Shown here: in pieces, positions 24,528 to 32,619 of the stretch
How positions within the stretch are numbered: position 1 is the stretch's first letter
Layout: each line of letters starts with the position of its first letter
Source of the DNA: Acidimicrobiales bacterium
GTDB taxonomy: Bacteria > Actinomycetota > Acidimicrobiia > Acidimicrobiales > Poriferisodalaceae
Length of the DNA: 64,000 nt
Direction of reading: 5' to 3'
Assembly: GCA_014239555.1 (NCBI GenBank)
Contig: JAAZYR010000002.1
Span: 222,357-286,356 of the forward strand
Notes under the pieces: model-generated
Told to the model about the DNA's origin: nothing
What the model saw: only the letters and a program-made list of their open reading frames with translations
Databases searched by the model: none
Translations under genes and position numbers: made by a program

Positions 24528-26099
24528 TTAGATGCCCAACTCTTCAAGCATGGGAATCAGATCTCTGCGAAGCAACTTTCCGGTCGAAGTTCGAGGCAGT
24601 TCGTCCATCAAATGGATCGCTTCCGGCCGTTTGAAAGGAGCAAGCTTTGCCTTAGCGAAGGCAACTAGGTCTTCGCCACTCACCCCGCTCCCGTCACGAA
24701 TAACAGCGGCTGCGACAACTCGTTCGCCCCATTCTTCCGAAGCGACGCCTACGACAGCGCATTCGAGGACCGCACTGTTCTCGTATAGAACTGCTTCTAC
24801 TTCGTCGGGTGACACGTTCTCCCCACCACGGATAATCATGTCTCCTGTGCGACCACCGAGAAAGAGATAATCATCTGCATCGAGGTAGCCAAGATCACCA
24901 GTGTGAACCCAACCTTCGTCGTCAACTGTGACTCGAGTCTTTTCTTCATTGCCCCAATATCCGTCCATCGCCCGGAACGTTCGCAGTTGCACCTCGCCGA
25001 GAGTTCCAGTGGTCACCGGAGTGCCCTGTTCATCAACAACTCGGACTTCGACGTCGTCAAGCACCTGACCTACCGACGAAAGCCTCTTCAGTTTGAGGGC
25101 TTGTTCTTCGTCAGAACCTTCTACCCGATGGTCATCAGGGTCAAGAACTGCGACAGTTGACGTAGTTTCGGTTTGTCCATACGCCCCGGCGAAAGAAACA
25201 TTCGGTGGAAATTCTCCGATTGCTCTGCGGATAACTGAGGGCGGCATCGGCGCAGCGCCATAGGTGATGGCTTCCATCTCAGTGAAGGCACCCGCGGAGA
25301 AATTTGGCGCTTCCATAACTCGGCCCAACATTGTGGGAACAAGAAACGCGTGAGTGACAGCGTGTTGTTGCACCGTCTCGATCCATGCCGACGCTTCGAA
25401 CTGAGGGAGTAGCACAACCACTCGCCCGCTGTACAAGGCGTTCAGCATCGAGGTGACGCCCGCAATGTGGTACAGAGGAGCGGCCAGAGCCATTCGACCC
25501 ATGTCTTCCCCGGTTGCCGCGTCATTGGTTCCCATGACGTAGCCGGTGATGGCGCCATTGGTCAGCTTTACGCCTTTAGGTAGCGACGTCGTCCCGCTCG
25601 TATATAGAAGGGCACATAGGCCGTCGTAGTCAACGTCTTCAGGCACAGGCAGTTCGAAGGCTTCATCACGAGCTGCCGGGTAGGAGTCCTTCTCGTTGAG
25701 CATAAAAACGTGCTCAACGCTGTCTGGGCGATTCTCATCAACCAGATCTTGGTATCGACTTTCGGTGAAAAGGACTTTGATGCCACTGTCGGACATCAGA
25801 TGAGCGGCTTCTTCCGCGCCTGCGCGAAAGTTCATAGGTACGACCGTGGCACCCACGAACGCTGCACCAAAGATCGCTTCGACACATTCGACACTGTTCG
25901 TGGCGAAAATTCCTACACGGTCCCCAACCTCCACCCCAAGCGTGGTGAGTAAGCCGGCGGTTTTACCAACATTTTCCAAAAGTTCAGAGTAGGTAACTTC
26001 GCGCGCCGTCCCTCCATCCGCCTCAGTCGAAGTGTCGATCAGGATTATTTGCTCACCAGCAATTGAAGCCGGCATGAAAAGCAACATTCCCAGGTTCAC
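24528..26099 (-). CDS. AMP-dependent acyl-CoA synthetase/ligase
   Basis: 523 residues, ANL superfamily. Seen: ALLYTSGTTSLPKGVKLTN (P-loop-like A3 motif, ~185), FAGAYGQTETTS (A5, ~310), GWVHTGDLGYLDADDYLFLGGRTGD (A7/A8, ~400, starts GWVHTGD), DMIIRGGENVSPDEVEAVL and LPRTSTGKLLRRDL with the catalytic Lys near the C-terminus. It activates a carboxylic acid to acyl-AMP and then acyl-CoA; the substrate is not predictable. GTG 26099 is chosen because AGGGGG (26104-26109) lies 5 bases before it; a start at 26159 has no SD. First gene of an operon with the YtcJ amidohydrolase and two CoA-transferases; divergent from the DsbA-family selenoprotein gene. Confidence 0.9.
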   Translation of the reverse strand: MNLGMLLFMPASIAGEQIILIDTSTEADGGTAREVTYSELLENVGKTAGLLTTLGVEVGDRVGIFATNSVECVEAIFGAAFVGATVVPMNFRAGAEEAAHLMSDSGIKVLFTESRYQDLVDENRPDSVEHVFMLNEKDSYPAARDEAFELPVPEDVDYDGLCALLYTSGTTSLPKGVKLTNGAITGYVMGTNDAATGEDMGRMALAAPLYHIAGVTSMLNALYSGRVVVLLPQFEASAWIETVQQHAVTHAFLVPTMLGRVMEAPNFSAGAFTEMEAITYGAAPMPPSVIRRAIGEFPPNVSFAGAYGQTETTSTVAVLDPDDHRVEGSDEEQALKLKRLSSVGQVLDDVEVRVVDEQGTPVTTGTLGEVQLRTFRAMDGYWGNEEKTRVTVDDEGWVHTGDLGYLDADDYLFLGGRTGDMIIRGGENVSPDEVEAVLYENSAVLECAVVGVASEEWGERVVAAAVIRDGSGVSGEDLVAFAKAKLAPFKRPEAIHLMDELPRTSTGKLLRRDLIPMLEELGI

Positions 26100-26209
26100 G
26101 TTGTCCCCCTGTTGTTCAGGGGAATGATCGCGGATGAAAGCACCCGCGCGCCACACCACACCAATGATTCCTTTAACTAACTCATCTGAAGTGCCCCTCA
26201 GAAGCGGGT

Positions 26210-26215
26210 TATTCT
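26210..26215 (+). promoter_or_regulatory. -10 box (TATTCT) of a leaderless promoter for the DsbA-family gene
   Basis: TATTCT, 6 bases, then ATG 26222, with no SD. This spacing independently supports 26222, upstream of the in-frame TGA, as the true start of the gene. Confidence 0.55.
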
Positions 26216-26221
26216 GCCGTT

Positions 26222-26845
26222 ATGGCTAAGAACATTGAATTTTGGGTTGACCCCATATGACCATGGTGTTGGGTGACGGCCCGTTGGGTTGTCGACGAAG
26301 TAGCAGCAGAACGAGATCTGTCAATCACTTGGCAGCCAATCAGTCTGCTTTTCAAAAATGAGCCACCTCAAGATTCCCCCTATTACGAGAGCACGGCTGC
26401 TACGCACAAAATGTTGCGGGTGATGGAGTCAGTTCGCGCCGCTGGTCAAGAGGACCAGGTTTTTGATCTGTACTGGGAGTTAGCTACCCGCATCCATCAT
26501 GATGGCGACAGAGACTTCGATGTAAAAGACGCTCTGATTCAAGTTGGTTTAGATGACGATCACTCGATCGCTGCCGAAGACGAATCATGGGATGCAGTAA
26601 TCCGAGAACGGATGGATGCTGGTCTGGCACTCGTAGGCGCCGACGTTGGCACACCCATAATTGCTTGGGATCGTACGGATGGTGAACGCGTTGGTCTATT
26701 TGGGCCAGTGATCACTCGAGTTCCAAAAGGTGAAGATGCCCTCAAGCTTTGGGACGCAATGATGACTATGGGTGATATCGACGGTTTTTGGGAACTGAAA
26801 AAAACTCGCACCGAACGACCAGAATTTGGTGAGCGTCCGGCGTGA
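26222..26845 (+). CDS. DsbA-family (mycothiol-dependent nitroreductase, Rv2466c-like) selenoprotein with in-frame UGA (Sec13)
   Basis: From ATG 26222 the frame reads MAKNIEFWVDPI, then TGA (26258-26260), then PWCWVTARWVVDEVAAER and on to the stop at 26845: 207 residues if TGA is selenocysteine. Homologues of this DsbA/FrnE thioredoxin-fold family start 'fwfDp.CPWCW.ta.W', so the TGA replaces exactly the first, nucleophilic Cys of CPWC, giving Sec13-Pro-Trp-Cys16. Later family marks: ITWQPISLLFKNE (~34-46), a helical insertion, and VGTPIIAWDRTDGERVGLFGPVIT (ends VGTPI and GPVIT, ~140), where the conserved cis-Pro precedes a strand. In mycobacteria the enzyme reduces nitro compounds and disulfides with mycothiol. 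Starting instead at the GTG 26273 would remove the first strand and the active site. The downstream amidohydrolase overlaps as GTGA. Confidence 0.85.
26282..26297 (+). promoter_or_regulatory. Candidate bacterial SECIS element of the DsbA-family gene
   Basis: CGUUGG and UCGACG pair (four Watson-Crick, two G-U) around the loop GUUG, whose first base is G. The loop starts 28 bases after the UGA, inside the range for bacterial SECIS elements. A second, nearer fold is possible (UGGGU/GGCCCG core with a GACG loop, 26270-26283). Hand-folded and weaker than the GrdB-like element. Confidence 0.45.
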
Positions 26846-28017
26846 ACTCCAAGATCTTTGAAGATCTCAAAGTCATCGACGCCGACAGCCATTGGTCCGA
26901 GCCATACGATCTGTGGACTAGCCGGGCGCCGCTCAAGTGGCGCGATCGTGTACCTCAGATGGTGGAACGCCACGGCAAGCGCCGCTGGTGGTTCGATGGT
27001 GACATTCCTATTGGCCTGCCCATCGCGTCGTCTGTGATTAATCCTGAGGGAGAAAAGATCACTGGGACCGCTTTCTTCGACATGGACAACGAAGTCGTGC
27101 ATCGAGCAAGTTTTGATCCAGAAGCCCGAATTGCAATGCTCGATGCTTTGGGCATACACGCTCAAATCATGTACCCCAACGTTGCTGGTTTTGGGAATCA
27201 AAATTTTCTCAAATCTCCCGATGATGTTCTCCGGCTGCTAAGTGTCGAGATTTACAACGATGCGCTCGCAGAGTTCCAAGCCGACACTGGAGATCGAGTG
27301 CTAGGTATGGCGCTCCTGCCTTGGTGGGATTTAGAGGCGGCAGTGAGAGAGATCGAACGAGCTCATTCAAACGGGCTTCGAGGGATAGTTACGTGCGCGA
27401 ACCCTGAAGAAGCAGGAATCCCGGATATGGGGACAGCCCATTGGGACTCAGTGTGGCAGACATGTTCAGATCTCAACATGCCAGTCAATTTTCATATTGG
27501 TTCCTCCAAGGGCAACATGGACTTCTTTGGACGGGCACCGTGGCCGTCGTTTGGTGAGGAACGGAAACTCGCGGTCGGGTCAGCCAATCTGTTTATGGGG
27601 AACGCCCGAACAATTGGCAATTTGATTTATTCGGGAATTCCTGAGCGCTTCCCCAAGTTGAAGTTTGTTTCGGTTGAGAGCGGAGTCGGATGGCTGCCAT
27701 TTTTCCTTGAAATACTTGACCATCAGATGGCCGAAACGGCGCCGAACGAATTAGCTGGCTTGTCGTTATTGCCCTCGGAATACTTTAAGCGACAGTTTTT
27801 TGGTTGTTTTTGGTTTGAACGATCAACGATCAAACCCACCGTCGATTTTCTCGGCAGCCAATGCGTCTTATTCGAAACAGACTTCCCTCACCCCACCTGT
27901 CTTTATCCGAGAGACGACGTTGAGCTTATGGAAGCGTTTGAGGGTTTGGACGAAGCAGATGTTCGCGCAATTCTTCAAGATAACGCTGCAGAATTGTATC
28001 GAATCGACATTTCCTGA
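26842..28017 (+). CDS. Amidohydrolase_2 family metal-dependent hydrolase
   Basis: 391 residues, TIM barrel of the ACMSD-like family. Seen: KVIDADSHWSEPYDLWTSRAP (~10-30; DADSHWSEP is the family's DxHxxEp variant), RIAMLDALGIHAQIMYPN (~93-110), ALLPWWDLEAAVREIERAHSNGLRG (~153, starts ALLPWWD), MPVNFHIGSSKG (~213), LKFVSVESGVGWLPFFLEILD (~273) and VLFETDFPHPTCLYP with the catalytic Asp (~336). Reaction and substrate unknown. GTG 26842 overlaps the stop of the DsbA-family gene as GTGA, so the two are translationally coupled; its expression would then depend on read-through of the upstream Sec codon. Paralogue of 14250-15452. Confidence 0.87.
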   Translation: MNSKIFEDLKVIDADSHWSEPYDLWTSRAPLKWRDRVPQMVERHGKRRWWFDGDIPIGLPIASSVINPEGEKITGTAFFDMDNEVVHRASFDPEARIAMLDALGIHAQIMYPNVAGFGNQNFLKSPDDVLRLLSVEIYNDALAEFQADTGDRVLGMALLPWWDLEAAVREIERAHSNGLRGIVTCANPEEAGIPDMGTAHWDSVWQTCSDLNMPVNFHIGSSKGNMDFFGRAPWPSFGEERKLAVGSANLFMGNARTIGNLIYSGIPERFPKLKFVSVESGVGWLPFFLEILDHQMAETAPNELAGLSLLPSEYFKRQFFGCFWFERSTIKPTVDFLGSQCVLFETDFPHPTCLYPRDDVELMEAFEGLDEADVRAILQDNAAELYRIDIS

Positions 28018-28109
28018 TTAGGGCAGCTTCCATATGGATTTGTGAGCCATCCAACGCAAGGCGTGACACCAAGAGGCTGCGGGGCCGCTGCTGTTCGCAC
28101 CATTTTTCT

Positions 28110-29066
28110 CTACGTCCCACAGTCGGGATCGTCGAGTCCATCTCTGTTGAATTCATAATTTCGGGCGAAAGTGGCGCCTTCTTCCGATAGTTCTGCCGGT
28201 ACGCCGTCGACTTCAATTCTGTGGTGAATCACCCGGTCATCGGTGGAAGCGGGCACGGGTACTTGTCCTTCTACGGTGACTCTTTCCATGCGTCGCCTCT
28301 GGGGCCAGTAGTCGGGGGGTGCGTAGTGTTGGACGGAGCGGTTATCCCAGATGACCACTGTTCCTGGTTCCCATTTGATGCGAAGTTGAATTTCTGGGCG
28401 AGCGGTTTGTTGCAACAAAAATTCGAGTATCGAACGGCTTTCATCGTCTGGCAGTTCGTTGATTCGTTCAGTGAAGTGTCGATTGACGTACAAGACAGTT
28501 GCCGATGTCTCTGGGTGAAGCGTCACCACCGGATGATTAGCACGCGGGAGCTGACCCTCAATCTTGTGCAAGGTAGGAAGGTCTGTTTCCAATAGATCTC
28601 GAAACCGGCCGAAACCATGACGCGCTGTTAATCCATTGAGATATGACTGCATACGATCACTCAAGAAGTCAAATGCCGCCCGCATCGAACAGAACATGGT
28701 GTCGCCCCCTAATTGAGGGCTGATGAGGGCCTTCAGAATGGTGAGCTTGGGGGGTTCAAGCTTGTAGGTCTCGTCGGCGTGCCAAATGTCAGTGAGCGGT
28801 CTTTTCGATTGAGCATCTGTCTCCAGAACGATGAGTTCAGGGTTAGTCGCAGATCTTGGCGAAAAAGGAGAAACTGCTAGCTCTCCGAATAAGCGGCCAA
28901 AGATCAACTGTTCCTCTGCATTCAGGCGCTGCCCGCGAATGACTAGAACTTCGTGTTGATTAATCAGATTGTTGATTTCATCGAATCCGTTCGAAGCAGT
29001 GATCGTGCTCAGATCGATGTTCTTTAATTCGGCCCCGAATACAGGCCCTAAGCGTTCTAGTCGCAT
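28110..29066 (-). CDS. TauD/TfdA-family Fe(II)/2-oxoglutarate-dependent dioxygenase
   Basis: 318 residues. Seen: LGPVFGAELKNIDLS (typical 'ig..v.gvdls' start, ~5-19), HEVLVIRGQRLNAEEQL (~37), the iron-binding HxD in DIWHADETYKLEPPKLTIL (~93), GDTMFCSMRAAFDFLSD (~121), HPVVTLHPETSATVLYVNRHFTERI (~170, starts HPVVTLHPE), and the distal His plus 2-oxoglutarate Arg in VVIWDNRSVQHYAPPDYWPQ and RRMERVTVEG (~245-272). The family hydroxylates taurine, 2,4-D, alkyl sulfates and similar compounds. The substrate is unknown. ATG 29066 has GAGGGA about 6 bases before it. Last gene before a convergent junction with the amidohydrolase. Confidence 0.88.
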   Translation of the reverse strand: MRLERLGPVFGAELKNIDLSTITASNGFDEINNLINQHEVLVIRGQRLNAEEQLIFGRLFGELAVSPFSPRSATNPELIVLETDAQSKRPLTDIWHADETYKLEPPKLTILKALISPQLGGDTMFCSMRAAFDFLSDRMQSYLNGLTARHGFGRFRDLLETDLPTLHKIEGQLPRANHPVVTLHPETSATVLYVNRHFTERINELPDDESRSILEFLLQQTARPEIQLRIKWEPGTVVIWDNRSVQHYAPPDYWPQRRRMERVTVEGQVPVPASTDDRVIHHRIEVDGVPAELSEEGATFARNYEFNRDGLDDPDCGT

Positions 29067-29109
29067 TGCGGGTCCCTCGGCCGAGGCTAGCAATGGAGGG
29101 GTTACTATT

Positions 29110-29130
29110 ACCTGCCCGGTGACGGCAGGT
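29110..29130. repeat. Inverted repeat upstream of the TauD-like gene
   Basis: ACCTGCC and GGCAGGT are exact complements separated by 7 bases (CGGTGAC), 44 bases upstream of ATG 29066 and downstream of the small gene at 29184. It could be an operator for the dioxygenase gene or the 3' hairpin of the small gene. No T-run is seen. Confidence 0.4.
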
Positions 29131-29183
29131 GCTAGTCAATTCGTTGTGGTCAGCACCTCGCAATCGAACGGATGCTTTGAGGC

Positions 29184-29480
29184 TTAGCGGTGTGTGACTT
29201 GTTTTAGGTTGTCGATCTGGGCACCAAGTTCCGAAGCAGCTCGCATCATCCCAAGCCTCCAAGAGATCGCTCCCTGGAACGGGCACGCAACCCAAATATC
29301 AATCGCACCGGAGTTCGACAGTTGTTCGGTGAAGCGCAGGCTCCTCGTTCGTCCCTTGAAGCGCATAGTCACTCCGACCGAACCATCTTTCATCGTGAGA
29401 GGTTCGTCCATTCCTAGGCCGGCGTTGCGGCCTTCTATGACGGCGGTGCGAGCTTGTTGTCGCAGAACAGCAGTATTCAT
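29184..29480 (-). CDS. Small protein of unknown function
   Basis: 98 residues, not recognised. The central part, MKDGSVGVTMRFKGRTRSLRF followed by SNSGAIDIWVACPFQGAISW (described by its ends), looks like a small beta-rich fold with paired strands, then a helix LGMMRAASELGAQIDNLKQ. No signal peptide or membrane segment. ATG 29480 lies 10 bases after a TAAGGT box (29491-29496). It is oriented like the TauD gene downstream and divergent from the CoA-transferase gene at 29581. The reading frame is supported only by position, plausible start signals and codon pattern. Confidence 0.5.
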   Translation of the reverse strand: MNTAVLRQQARTAVIEGRNAGLGMDEPLTMKDGSVGVTMRFKGRTRSLRFTEQLSNSGAIDIWVACPFQGAISWRLGMMRAASELGAQIDNLKQVTHR

Positions 29481-29493
29481 GTCGCTGTGGACC

Positions 29494-29506
29494 TTAACCG
29501 GGTTAA
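29494..29506. promoter_or_regulatory. Palindromic operator candidate TTAACC-G-GGTTAA
   Basis: A perfect 13-base palindrome (odd centre) in the divergent space between the small gene (29480) and the CoA-transferase gene (29581). It overlaps the TAAGGT -10 box of the small gene. An extra half-site TTAACCG occurs at 29524-29530. A related palindrome, TTAAC-AC-GTTAA, lies at 53566-53577. Confidence 0.45.
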
Positions 29507-29580
29507 CGAGTTCATTATTTCATTTAACCGATTTTGCTTGTATCCGATCTCTTGGCGATTGATCGGAGCTAAAGGAGCGA

Positions 29581-30879
29581 ATGGTGATGCGTAGCCATCG
29601 ACATTCGTTGCGGAGCCGGTGGCAAGCTAGTTTCAGTCCTATGACAAAACCCGCAGAAAGTCCGCTCACGGGAATAAAGGTCGTGGAGATCACCTCCATT
29701 TATTCGGGCCCAATGGCGGGGATGATGCTTGGCGAACTAGGTGCAGAGGTCGTCAAGGTTGAAAGCCCTCATGGGCCTGATCCCCTTCGTTCGGGTGGGT
29801 TAGCCGGAGGGCCCGATGGTGTTAACAGCATTTTCTATTCCTTAAATCGCGGGAAACGATTTTGCGCTATCGATGCCAAGACTTCTCGCGGTCGTGAATT
29901 GCTTTTCGATCTCGTCACTGAAGCGGACGTATTTATTCACAACATGCGTCCTGGGAAAGCAGAGCTATTGGGCCTCGACTACGAACTCCTGTCAGCGGTC
30001 AACCCAGGTTTGATTTACGGAGCCATCACAGGTCATGGACCCGACGGGCCAGAGGCGCACTTACCGGCGTACGACTACGTAGTGCAGGCGAAATTGGGCA
30101 TGGTCGATTACCAAAGAGATCAAGAAGGACGGGGAGATCTGGTGAGGCAGGTCGTTGTCGACAAGACTTCGGCCAATGCACTGGTCCAAGGCGTATTGGC
30201 GGCGCTTTATATGCGAGAAAAGTCGGGTCAAGGACAGAAAATAGAAATCCCTATGGTCGCGGCGGGACTCGCTTTTCTGTGGCCCGACGGATTGGCTGCG
30301 GCACATGCGGAACTCAACCCCGCGATTCCTTTAGAGCAAATGCCACCATGGCTCGAGTCGGCTCCAGGATCGTTCCTTGTCGTATTGCAAACCACGGACG
30401 GCGAAATCGCTACGGGAATCCTTTTACCGCCATGGGATGGTTTGTGTCTGGCATTGGAGCGAACCGATTGGCTCACTGACGAACGATTTTCCGAACAGCT
30501 TGGGCGGATTCTTAACTTGCCGGAATTAATTGCGGAAGTGAGTTCCGAGGTCGCAAAATATTCGACTGCGGAGGTTCTGGCGCGTTTCGAAGAGCATGAC
30601 TTCGCGGCTGGGAAGGTAGTGACTCGGCGCGAGGTGCATGAGGACCCAACAGTGAAGCACCTAGGTTTGATTAGTGAGCAGGAAGCGCCCGGATTAGGAC
30701 CAGTGCGTCAGCCTGCCCCCATGTGGATGTTCAGCGGCGCCAAGACCGAGATCACTACGAGCCTCAACTTCACCGGTGGCGACTCGCGCGAGGTCCTCGC
30801 AGAATTGGGAATTTCTGATGGCGAATTCGAACAGTTACAGAACGAGGGCATCGTGTTTGTCGCGCCCAGCGATCAATAA
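29581..30879 (+). CDS. CaiB/BaiF (family III) CoA-transferase
   Basis: 432 residues. Seen: GIKVVEITSIYSGPMAGMMLGELGAEVVKVE (starts GIKVVEI, ~28), GPDPLRSGGL, NRGKRFCAIDAKTSRGREL (~89), DVFIHNMRPGKAELLGLDYELL (starts DVFIHNMR, ~115), YDYVVQAKLGMVDYQ (~163) and GQKIEIPMVAAGLAFLWPDG with Glu at the nucleophile position. CoA donor and acceptor unknown. Two starts compete: ATG 29581 or 29587 has a strong SD (AAAGGAG, 29571-29577), while ATG 29641 (MTKPAESPL) fits the usual family N-terminus but has no SD. The first 20 residues are basic and not typical of the family. Confidence 0.86.
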   Translation: MVMRSHRHSLRSRWQASFSPMTKPAESPLTGIKVVEITSIYSGPMAGMMLGELGAEVVKVESPHGPDPLRSGGLAGGPDGVNSIFYSLNRGKRFCAIDAKTSRGRELLFDLVTEADVFIHNMRPGKAELLGLDYELLSAVNPGLIYGAITGHGPDGPEAHLPAYDYVVQAKLGMVDYQRDQEGRGDLVRQVVVDKTSANALVQGVLAALYMREKSGQGQKIEIPMVAAGLAFLWPDGLAAAHAELNPAIPLEQMPPWLESAPGSFLVVLQTTDGEIATGILLPPWDGLCLALERTDWLTDERFSEQLGRILNLPELIAEVSSEVAKYSTAEVLARFEEHDFAAGKVVTRREVHEDPTVKHLGLISEQEAPGLGPVRQPAPMWMFSGAKTEITTSLNFTGGDSREVLAELGISDGEFEQLQNEGIVFVAPSDQ

Positions 30880-30949
30880 AGAACTACAACCAGTATCTAG
30901 CGGCGGTTCGTCTGAGCTGAATGTCTCACGTTAGAAAAGTTACGCATTT

Positions 30950-31654
30950 TCAGATGTCAAGAGCTAGGCGACGTTCGAGTTCTAGGCCTAAGTGCAGAGG
31001 CAGGTCCTTCGATGCTGAAATGCATCTGCGTAACTTCATGGCGATATCGGGCTCAAGAAGCGCTAACTGTGCCGCACATTTTTCTGCCGCCTTGTCGAGT
31101 TCAGCGACTTCAGTTACTTCGCTGACTATGCCAAGTTTCACGGCCTCATCTGCATCGAAGTTACGACCGGTCAAGATGAGTGGGGCGGCAGCGGCGGGTC
31201 CGACTAGTTGAGTTAGAGTTTGCGTCCCACCTGCTGCTGGGAGCATCCCTAGTTTCGTTTCGGGCAGACCTAAAACCACGTTGGTCGCGGCGATTCGTAT
31301 GTCGCACAACAACGCAATTTCGAGTCCTGATCCAACCGCATAACCCTTGAGCGCAACAACCGTGGGAATCGACAGCCCGAGCAGAGGTAGCCAGGGGTCT
31401 CGATCCCATCGAATTCTTCGACCTTCGAAGATCGAGGAGGCAGAACCGAATTCGGCGAGATCTGCGCCAACACTGAAGTTGCTTCCTTCTGCTCGAATCA
31501 GAAGGGCGCGAGCATCTGGGTTGTCACGAACAGCGGTGATTGATTCGATGAGTCCGTCCCGCATCGCTAGGTCGTAAATGTTCAGGGGTGGGTGAGACAG
31601 GACGACGGTTGCTACGCCTTGGTCAGAAAAGGAAAGAGTGACGCGATCAGTCAC
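30950..31654 (-). CDS. Enoyl-CoA hydratase/isomerase (crotonase) family protein
   Basis: 234 residues. Seen: ALLIRAEGSNFSVGADLAEFG (first oxyanion segment, ~46-66; starts ALLIRAEG), VALKGYAVGSGLEIALLCDIRIA (second, ~98), and LGLPETKLGMLPAAGGTQTLTQLVG with the canonical PE glutamate (~127). The first catalytic Glu position (GSGLEIAL) also holds Glu, so both catalytic residues of a true enoyl-CoA hydratase look present. GTG 31654 overlaps the upstream CoA-transferase stop as GTGA. Third gene of the tight trio 33353-30950 (crotonase, CoA-transferase-like, crotonase), which suggests one acyl-CoA pathway. Substrate unknown. Confidence 0.87.
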   Translation of the reverse strand: MTDRVTLSFSDQGVATVVLSHPPLNIYDLAMRDGLIESITAVRDNPDARALLIRAEGSNFSVGADLAEFGSASSIFEGRRIRWDRDPWLPLLGLSIPTVVALKGYAVGSGLEIALLCDIRIAATNVVLGLPETKLGMLPAAGGTQTLTQLVGPAAAAPLILTGRNFDADEAVKLGIVSEVTEVAELDKAAEKCAAQLALLEPDIAMKLRRCISASKDLPLHLGLELERRLALDI

Positions 31655-32619
31655 GGCGATGTCTTCAGACCGGCAACAGATCGATCCATTGAAACTCGGC
31701 GATATTTGGGAGCGTCACCCGCCAACTGAGCGATGGCAGTGGCACAAGCTTCGAGACCAGCGAGGGGGTCCGGATAGGAGAAGGCTGGAGTCAGTGGGCA
31801 GCCATTCAGCCACCCCATTCCAGAGGCGGCGTGAACCCCTGTCCCATAGGCAACCCAGTCGCTCTCATTGACCTCAGGAGCAAATGCCGTAATTGATAGT
31901 AAAGCAAGGTCAGGGTTCACGGCGTGGAGGCGTTCCGTAGTCACGCCCAAATTCGCGTTAGCTCTCGGGGACAGCGATGTAATGACGATGTCTGCCCAGC
32001 GCAGGAGTTGATGAAATTCGCCACCTTCGGAGCAATAACGGAGATCGATATCAGCAATCTCTTTCGATTTATTCAGTTCGACGAACATCGGCGCGTTACC
32101 GGCGCCATTGTCGCCGTCCCCGTAACGCAACCCGTCGGGGCGGGAAGATGGCTCGATTTTCACGACTTTCGCGCCTGCGCGTGCAAGAAGTTCCGTGCAA
32201 AAAGGCCCTGCCCACATGGAAGTCAAGTCGACCACTCTCACGCTCCGAAGGTCGACAGGGTGGGTACATTCACCGATGTCATTCGGTCGCTGAGCGGTCG
32301 ATTCTGACCGGTATGGGGTTACTGCTAGGCGCCAAACCTGAGCTCTTCGGGCAACCGATTCAGGGTCGTGATCTGATTCAGCAATAGCGGCGAAGGTCTC
32401 CCAGGTGGTCTGGTCATCGGGACCTATATCAACACATAGGTGACCGTCACCCCATCGGCGTGGAGTCGACGGTCGAGTCGGCTCATCCACAACTCGCTCG
32501 GGGAGCTCTAACCAGTAATCAATTGCTCCTATGACTTGCTCGCCAAGCCGACTCTCTATGGTCGCAGCGAGTCGTGCTCCTCGTTCTTGCAGCCTCGGTG
32601 GAAGCCAGTATTCACTCAT
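31651..32619 (-). CDS. Atypical, shortened CaiB/BaiF CoA-transferase-like protein
   Basis: 322 residues. The first ~110 residues (ERGARLAATIESRLGEQVIG and on) are not the usual N-terminus; a normal family III start appears at VRVVDLTSMWAGPFCTELLARAGAKVVKIEP (starts VRVVDLT, ~127). It then follows the family through DGLRYGDGDNG, FVELNKSKEIADIDLR, WVAYGTGVHAASGMGW and YPDPLAGLEACATAIAQLAG, but stops about where the nucleophile motif (normally GQxVDxS) should be; the text there reads YRRVSMDRSVAGL, with Ser in place of Asp. This resembles the second half of the two-domain transferases without its C-terminus. Possibly a partner or pseudo-enzyme. It overlaps both neighbours by 4 bases (ATGA upstream, GTGA downstream), so truncation is not recent damage. 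Confidence 0.8.
   Translation of the reverse strand: MSEYWLPPRLQERGARLAATIESRLGEQVIGAIDYWLELPERVVDEPTRPSTPRRWGDGHLCVDIGPDDQTTWETFAAIAESDHDPESVARRAQVWRLAVTPYRSESTAQRPNDIGECTHPVDLRSVRVVDLTSMWAGPFCTELLARAGAKVVKIEPSSRPDGLRYGDGDNGAGNAPMFVELNKSKEIADIDLRYCSEGGEFHQLLRWADIVITSLSPRANANLGVTTERLHAVNPDLALLSITAFAPEVNESDWVAYGTGVHAASGMGWLNGCPLTPAFSYPDPLAGLEACATAIAQLAGDAPKYRRVSMDRSVAGLKTSP

Noticed and set aside
26273..26845. GTG 26273 as the start of the DsbA-family gene
   Set aside because: It would remove the first beta strand and the active-site Cys position, and has neither an SD nor a correctly spaced -10 box, while 26222 has one.
28018..28109. Possible GC hairpin between the amidohydrolase and TauD genes
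   Set aside because: The GCGG/CCGC arms are only separated by two bases and cannot form a stable loop.
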